DNA of 7,895 nucleotides from JALYNX01 sp044867525. Lineage in GTDB: Bacteria > Actinomycetota > Acidimicrobiia > Spongiisociales > ZC4RG35. Shown here piece by piece: positions 4,700 to 7,895 of this stretch. Each line of letters begins with the position of its first letter. Within the stretch, counting starts at the first letter, position 1. The stretch spans positions 1-7,895 of the forward strand of contig JBIOVB010000069.1 of the NCBI GenBank assembly GCA_044867525.1. Reading direction: 5' to 3'. The position numbers were made by a program, and so were the translations under genes. The notes below the pieces were generated by a model. That model worked only from the letters and a program-made list of their open reading frames with translations, made no database searches and was not told the DNA's origin.

Positions 4700-6064
4700 C
4701 TATTGCGCAGCCCAATCGGGGGCGAGCACGATGTACTGCTCGTCCTCGAAGGCCGGCTGCCAACCCGCAGCCAGAAGGCCCTCGACCAACGGCTCGTCCA
4801 CCCTGAGCAAAACCTGCTCGATCCCATCCCTCTCGAACACCGGCTCCCAAGGCTCCTCTCCGTCGCGGACGGCGACGAATTCTGCGAGCCGCTCCCGATA
4901 GAGCTCGGCGCGGTCGTCGATGTAAACCTGCCGCCCCGGTCCCTCGGCCCAGATCAGATAGCCACCGGTGCGGTCGTCGTGAAACACCCGGCCCTGGTCC
5001 AGGGCGGAAACGGCCTCGATCGGGAACCGCTCCGGGTCAAGGGAACCGTCCGACCTGAGGAAGAACGGGAATACCAGCACGAAGGCCCCGAACACCACTG
5101 CCTGCCCAACGCTGAACCTTGGGGCGGACAGCGTCCTCATCTCGTACACCCCGAGGCTGACCAGCGGCAAGAGAGCGAGCCAGGCCGGTGGGACTGCCCG
5201 TGTGGCACTGAGGCCCAGGGCGAGGAAGGGCACGATCACCCAAAGATGACGCGGGGTGACTCGGCCCCTGACCGCAGCCCAGACGATGAGGCCGAGCCCG
5301 ATGAGGAAGGGGAGGAACGTCAGGGAGATCAACTCGGGCCGGCGCCATTCCGAGAGCAAGGCAAGCGCGTCGCCGGCCTCGAGGAATTCGAGGAGGATGG
5401 TGAGCACCCCGAGCCCGTGGGCGGTCAGAAACGTCACCAGACCGCTGAGAATCGCCGTAGGGAGCCACTTCCACTCACGCTCGGCAATCAGGCTCAATCC
5501 GATGTAGGCCAGCCCTATGGCAAAGCTGCCATGAGTTGCGGCCCAGACCCAGAACAGGAGAGGGACGGCCCATCGGGTCATAGGGCGCTCCCAGGCCAGG
5601 ATCACGAGCACGAACAGGGCGAAGGAGAAGATCACGGGCCGGGGCACCAGGAAGCTGATCAGCAGCAGCGTGCTGAGGATCAGAACCACCGCGGTCCCGG
5701 GAACGCTCTGCGACCTCCGGTAGGAGATGAGAGCGATGCCGAGAAAGGTGACGGTCGTCGCCAACAGGAGCATCGGTGGGACGAACCCGAGTCCCCAATT
5801 GCGCTCACCCCAGAAATAGAGAAGCTCGACCAGCCAGCTTTGTGTCAGCCAGGGCTCGCCGTTCATGGTGAACGAAAAGGGATCGGTGGTCAGCACCTGA
5901 CCAGACGCCATCTGCAGATCGCCGGCCCGGATGTGCCAGAGGAACGAGTTGTCCCGGATCGGAGCCCAGGCGTCGATCACCAGGGCCACCCAAGGCACGA
6001 GGAGCAGCAGATGGGCGAATGAGAAGCGGCGAGGTGACGGCGGGAGCGCCGCCTCCTCGGCCAT
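4700..6064 (-). CDS. Multi-pass GT-C-like membrane protein of unknown function
   Basis: Integral membrane protein of 454 aa with about eleven hydrophobic segments (about 17-336), then a soluble C-terminal domain (about 340-454). The first large loop after TM1 carries the pattern D38-x4-W43-H44-I-R-A-G48, TDPFSF (60-65) and PWLTQSW (71-77). This resembles a widespread, mostly uncharacterised family annotated as glycosyltransferase-like (GT-C fold, polyprenol-sugar dependent). The C-terminal VYIDDRAELYRERLAEF also recurs in that family as I recall it. No catalytic assignment can be made by eye. The ATG (6064..6062) shares one base with the tadC stop (TGATG), so translation is probably coupled to tadC. 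A role in glycosylating pilin or an envelope component is possible by context but not shown. Confidence 0.8.
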   Translation of the reverse strand: MAEEAALPPSPRRFSFAHLLLLVPWVALVIDAWAPIRDNSFLWHIRAGDLQMASGQVLTTDPFSFTMNGEPWLTQSWLVELLYFWGERNWGLGFVPPMLLLATTVTFLGIALISYRRSQSVPGTAVVLILSTLLLISFLVPRPVIFSFALFVLVILAWERPMTRWAVPLLFWVWAATHGSFAIGLAYIGLSLIAEREWKWLPTAILSGLVTFLTAHGLGVLTILLEFLEAGDALALLSEWRRPELISLTFLPFLIGLGLIVWAAVRGRVTPRHLWVIVPFLALGLSATRAVPPAWLALLPLVSLGVYEMRTLSAPRFSVGQAVVFGAFVLVFPFFLRSDGSLDPERFPIEAVSALDQGRVFHDDRTGGYLIWAEGPGRQVYIDDRAELYRERLAEFVAVRDGEEPWEPVFERDGIEQVLLRVDEPLVEGLLAAGWQPAFEDEQYIVLAPDWAAQ

Positions 6065-7002
6065 CAGTCGACGAAAGCGGTGCCGATCTGGATCGCCGCC
6101 GGCCCCAGGAGCACGATGAACAGGGCCGGGAAGATGCAGAACACCAGCGGGAACACCAGCTTCACGGGAGCGGCAAACGCCTTTTCCTGGGCCCGCTGGC
6201 GACGCTTGACCCGCATCTCGTCGGCCTGGACCCTGAGCACCCGGGCGATGGTCACACCGAAGGCCTCCGCCTGGATCATGGCGAGCATGAACGAACGCAA
6301 CTCGTCGAGGTCGGTGCGGTCCATCAGGTGGCGCATGGCATCACGACGGCTCACACCGACACGCGTCTCCTGGAGCATCCGGAAGAACTCCTCGGAAAGC
6401 GGGCCGGGGACCGTGGCCACCACCCTGGAAAGGGCGGAGTCGAAACCGAGACCTGCTTCCACGGAGATAACAAGGAGGTCGAGGACATCGGGCAGAGCCC
6501 TCAGCATCTGGTGCGCCCGGTCATCGATCTTGCGCTGCAGCCAGGCGTTGGGCCCGAAGAAGCCGAGCACGATCGGGAGGATGAAGAGGACTGTCCTCTG
6601 CAAACCGTCGCTTCCATAGTTCACGAGGAAGAAGGCGGCAAAGAGGCCGAGGGCGGTGGTGAGGAGCTTGATGACGACGAACGAGGCCGCATCGAGGTTT
6701 CCCGGGTTGCCGGCCAGGACCAGCTTGTGCTGGATCTTCTCCATGTATCCCACCGGGGTGAACCGGCGAAGGAAGTTGGAGATCTTGAGGACGATCGGGC
6801 CGATGGTCCGCTGGGCAAGCGGCTTGGCCAGCTCGTCGTCGCGGATCACTCCCCCGGTCGTCCGTCCGTAGAGGGCGAGGCGGTTGGTCATGTCCTCCCG
6901 GGCCCGGGTGACGCCAAGGCCCACCCAGACGATGACGAAGAAGATGAGGGCACCGACGGTGAGGACCGCCAGCAGTTGTCCGTCCATTTCCAAGAGGTTC
7001 AT
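6064..7002 (-). CDS. tadC: Tad pilus inner-membrane platform protein TadC (type II secretion F family)
   Basis: Partner of TadB in the membrane platform of the Tad/Flp pilus, thought to relay ATPase motion to pilin assembly. 312 aa. TM segment 9-31, then a cytoplasmic loop with RLALYGR (41-47), two hydrophobic segments (about 107-127 and 136-152), the T2SF domain (about 168-275) beginning RALPDVLDLLVISVEAGLGF, and a C-terminal TM (about 278-303). Length and domain order match the TadC family. The ATG at 7002 overlaps the tadB stop by 4 bp (ATGA). A second in-frame ATG is five codons later, but the overlap favours the first. The ATPase gene tadA is not in the window and would be expected upstream of tadB. 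Confidence 0.94.
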   Translation of the reverse strand: MNLLEMDGQLLAVLTVGALIFFVIVWVGLGVTRAREDMTNRLALYGRTTGGVIRDDELAKPLAQRTIGPIVLKISNFLRRFTPVGYMEKIQHKLVLAGNPGNLDAASFVVIKLLTTALGLFAAFFLVNYGSDGLQRTVLFILPIVLGFFGPNAWLQRKIDDRAHQMLRALPDVLDLLVISVEAGLGFDSALSRVVATVPGPLSEEFFRMLQETRVGVSRRDAMRHLMDRTDLDELRSFMLAMIQAEAFGVTIARVLRVQADEMRVKRRQRAQEKAFAAPVKLVFPLVFCIFPALFIVLLGPAAIQIGTAFVD

Positions 7003-7895
7003 ATTTCGATATCCACGATCTTCTTGAGCCAGAAAATGCCACCGGCCATCAACAACAGCCCTGTCACGATTGCGATCCTCCCCATTGGAGACTCGATGAG
7101 CGGCATCAGGTAGTCACGGTTGGTGAACCAGAGGAAGGCGCCCAGAGCGAACGGCAGTGAACCGAGAACGAATGCCGAGATCCGACCCTCGGCGGTCAGT
7201 GCCTTGATCTCACCCTTGAGCCGGTTCCGGGAGAGCATCGTGTCGGCAACCGTCTGCAGCACCTCGGCCAGGTTCCCGCCGACCTCACGCTGGATCTCGA
7301 TTGCCATGGTCGCCCACTCGAAGTCCTGGGATTGGGTCCTCTCCGCGATCCCCTGCAGCGAGTCGGAGACGGTTCGGCCCAACCGTGCCTCGGTCACCGC
7401 ACGGCTGAACTCTCTCGAGGTGGGCTCCGGTGCCTCGGCAGCCACCGCCTCGATCGCTTGCAGGAGCGAGTAGCCGGCCCGGAGCGAGGTGGAGAGCAGG
7501 GTGAGTGTGTCCGGGAGCTGCTTCTCGAAGCGGGTCTTCTCACGGCCACCGGCATACCGGATCATGAAGATGAAGAACACGAGCAGGAATCCGAAGACGA
7601 TGAGCCCGGTCATCGGGCTGCTGAAGATGGCAAGGAAGACACCACCGACGGCGGCGAGGCCGAACATGGCCAGGATCGCCTCTCCAGGGGTCATCGGGAT
7701 GTTTGCCTGCTCCAGTGCGGCATTCACACCGGAGAGCATTCCGCGCTTCCGAACCTCTTCCTCTGCGGCCTGGCTGAAGCGATTCAGCAATGGGATCCGC
7801 TGCAGGAACGGTGCCTTCTCCACCTCGTCGGCCCGGCCTCGACGGCCATAGGCCTGGAGCCGCTTGGCAAACCTGCCTCCGCCCTCCTCGTCATC
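6999..7895 (-). CDS. tadB: Tad pilus inner-membrane platform protein TadB, 5' end beyond window
   Basis: TadB forms the Tad/Flp pilus platform with TadC. 298 residues are visible. The frame stays open through the window edge: upstream of the in-frame GTG at 7823 it reads a further 24 codons (RFAKRLQAYGRRGRADE). This RLxxYGR segment parallels RLALYGR after the first TM of TadC, so the GTG is internal and the missing 5' part should encode the first TM segment. Then come two TM segments (visible residues about 72-92 and 94-114) and the T2SF domain, starting EKQLPDTLTLLSTSLRAGYS with the family pattern LPD-x8-LRAG and later EVGGNLAEVLQTVADTM. Two C-terminal hydrophobic segments end at KKIVDIEI. 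Its stop overlaps the tadC start. Confidence 0.94.
   Translation of the reverse strand, partial: DDEEGGGRFAKRLQAYGRRGRADEVEKAPFLQRIPLLNRFSQAAEEEVRKRGMLSGVNAALEQANIPMTPGEAILAMFGLAAVGGVFLAIFSSPMTGLIVFGFLLVFFIFMIRYAGGREKTRFEKQLPDTLTLLSTSLRAGYSLLQAIEAVAAEAPEPTSREFSRAVTEARLGRTVSDSLQGIAERTQSQDFEWATMAIEIQREVGGNLAEVLQTVADTMLSRNRLKGEIKALTAEGRISAFVLGSLPFALGAFLWFTNRDYLMPLIESPMGRIAIVTGLLLMAGGIFWLKKIVDIEI

Noticed and set aside
4657..4827. N-terminal extension of the PAS kinase
   Set aside because: The extra 57 residues overlap the GT-C-like gene and are Arg/Ser/Trp-rich without PAS character; the ATG at 4656 gives a normal start.
4613..6022. 469-codon open frame on the plus strand
   Set aside because: It is antisense to the GT-C-like gene and the start of the PAS kinase, is highly acidic and low in complexity (rich in Glu, Gln, Gly, Pro), as expected for an antisense frame in GC-rich DNA, and shows no domain.
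6019..7113. 364-codon open frame on the plus strand
   Set aside because: It is antisense to tadC; its protein is a Glu/Asp/Gly/His-rich shadow of the tadC codons.

Overview
The window looks like a high-GC Gram-positive (Actinobacteria-type) chromosome. It is GC-rich with strong GC3 bias, most genes lack a Shine-Dalgarno sequence, several starts have a TANNNT -10 box only 6-8 nt away (the leaderless pattern common in actinobacteria), and the tadB/tadC order and Flp pilins match actinobacterial Tad loci. I cannot assign a genus. Nearly all of the window is coding, and no tRNA, rRNA, CRISPR or insertion sequence was seen.

Left part (1-2841). The 5' end of coaE (dephospho-CoA kinase) leaves the window on the minus strand. 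Divergent from it, separated by only 24 bp, is a plus-strand two-component system: a membrane histidine kinase of the HisKA_3 (NarX/DesK) class with a NarL/LuxR-type response regulator, overlapping at ATGA. Directly behind these lie two small tandem Flp-type prepilin genes of 58 codons each. The first uses a GTG start and is easily missed. Each pilin gene is preceded by a copy of the same 19-bp near-palindromic element, just upstream of a candidate promoter, and by a strong AGGAGG ribosome binding site. A 14-bp palindrome and a strong rho-independent terminator close this block.

Right part (2860-7895, all minus strand). Reading with transcription: tadB (5' end outside the window), tadC (4-bp overlap), an 11-TM GT-C-like membrane protein (start overlaps the tadC stop by 1 nt), a soluble PAS-type histidine kinase, and a small MOSC-domain protein. 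This block converges on the pilin block.

How it fits together: tadB and tadC encode the inner-membrane platform of a Tad/Flp pilus, and the two small genes encode its pilin subunits. The kinase/regulator pair sits immediately upstream of the pilins, and the repeated element lies at the position of a class II activator site. The most interesting inference is therefore that this regulator controls the pilins through the 19-bp element. The GT-C-like protein may modify pilus or envelope components, but nothing in the sequence proves this.
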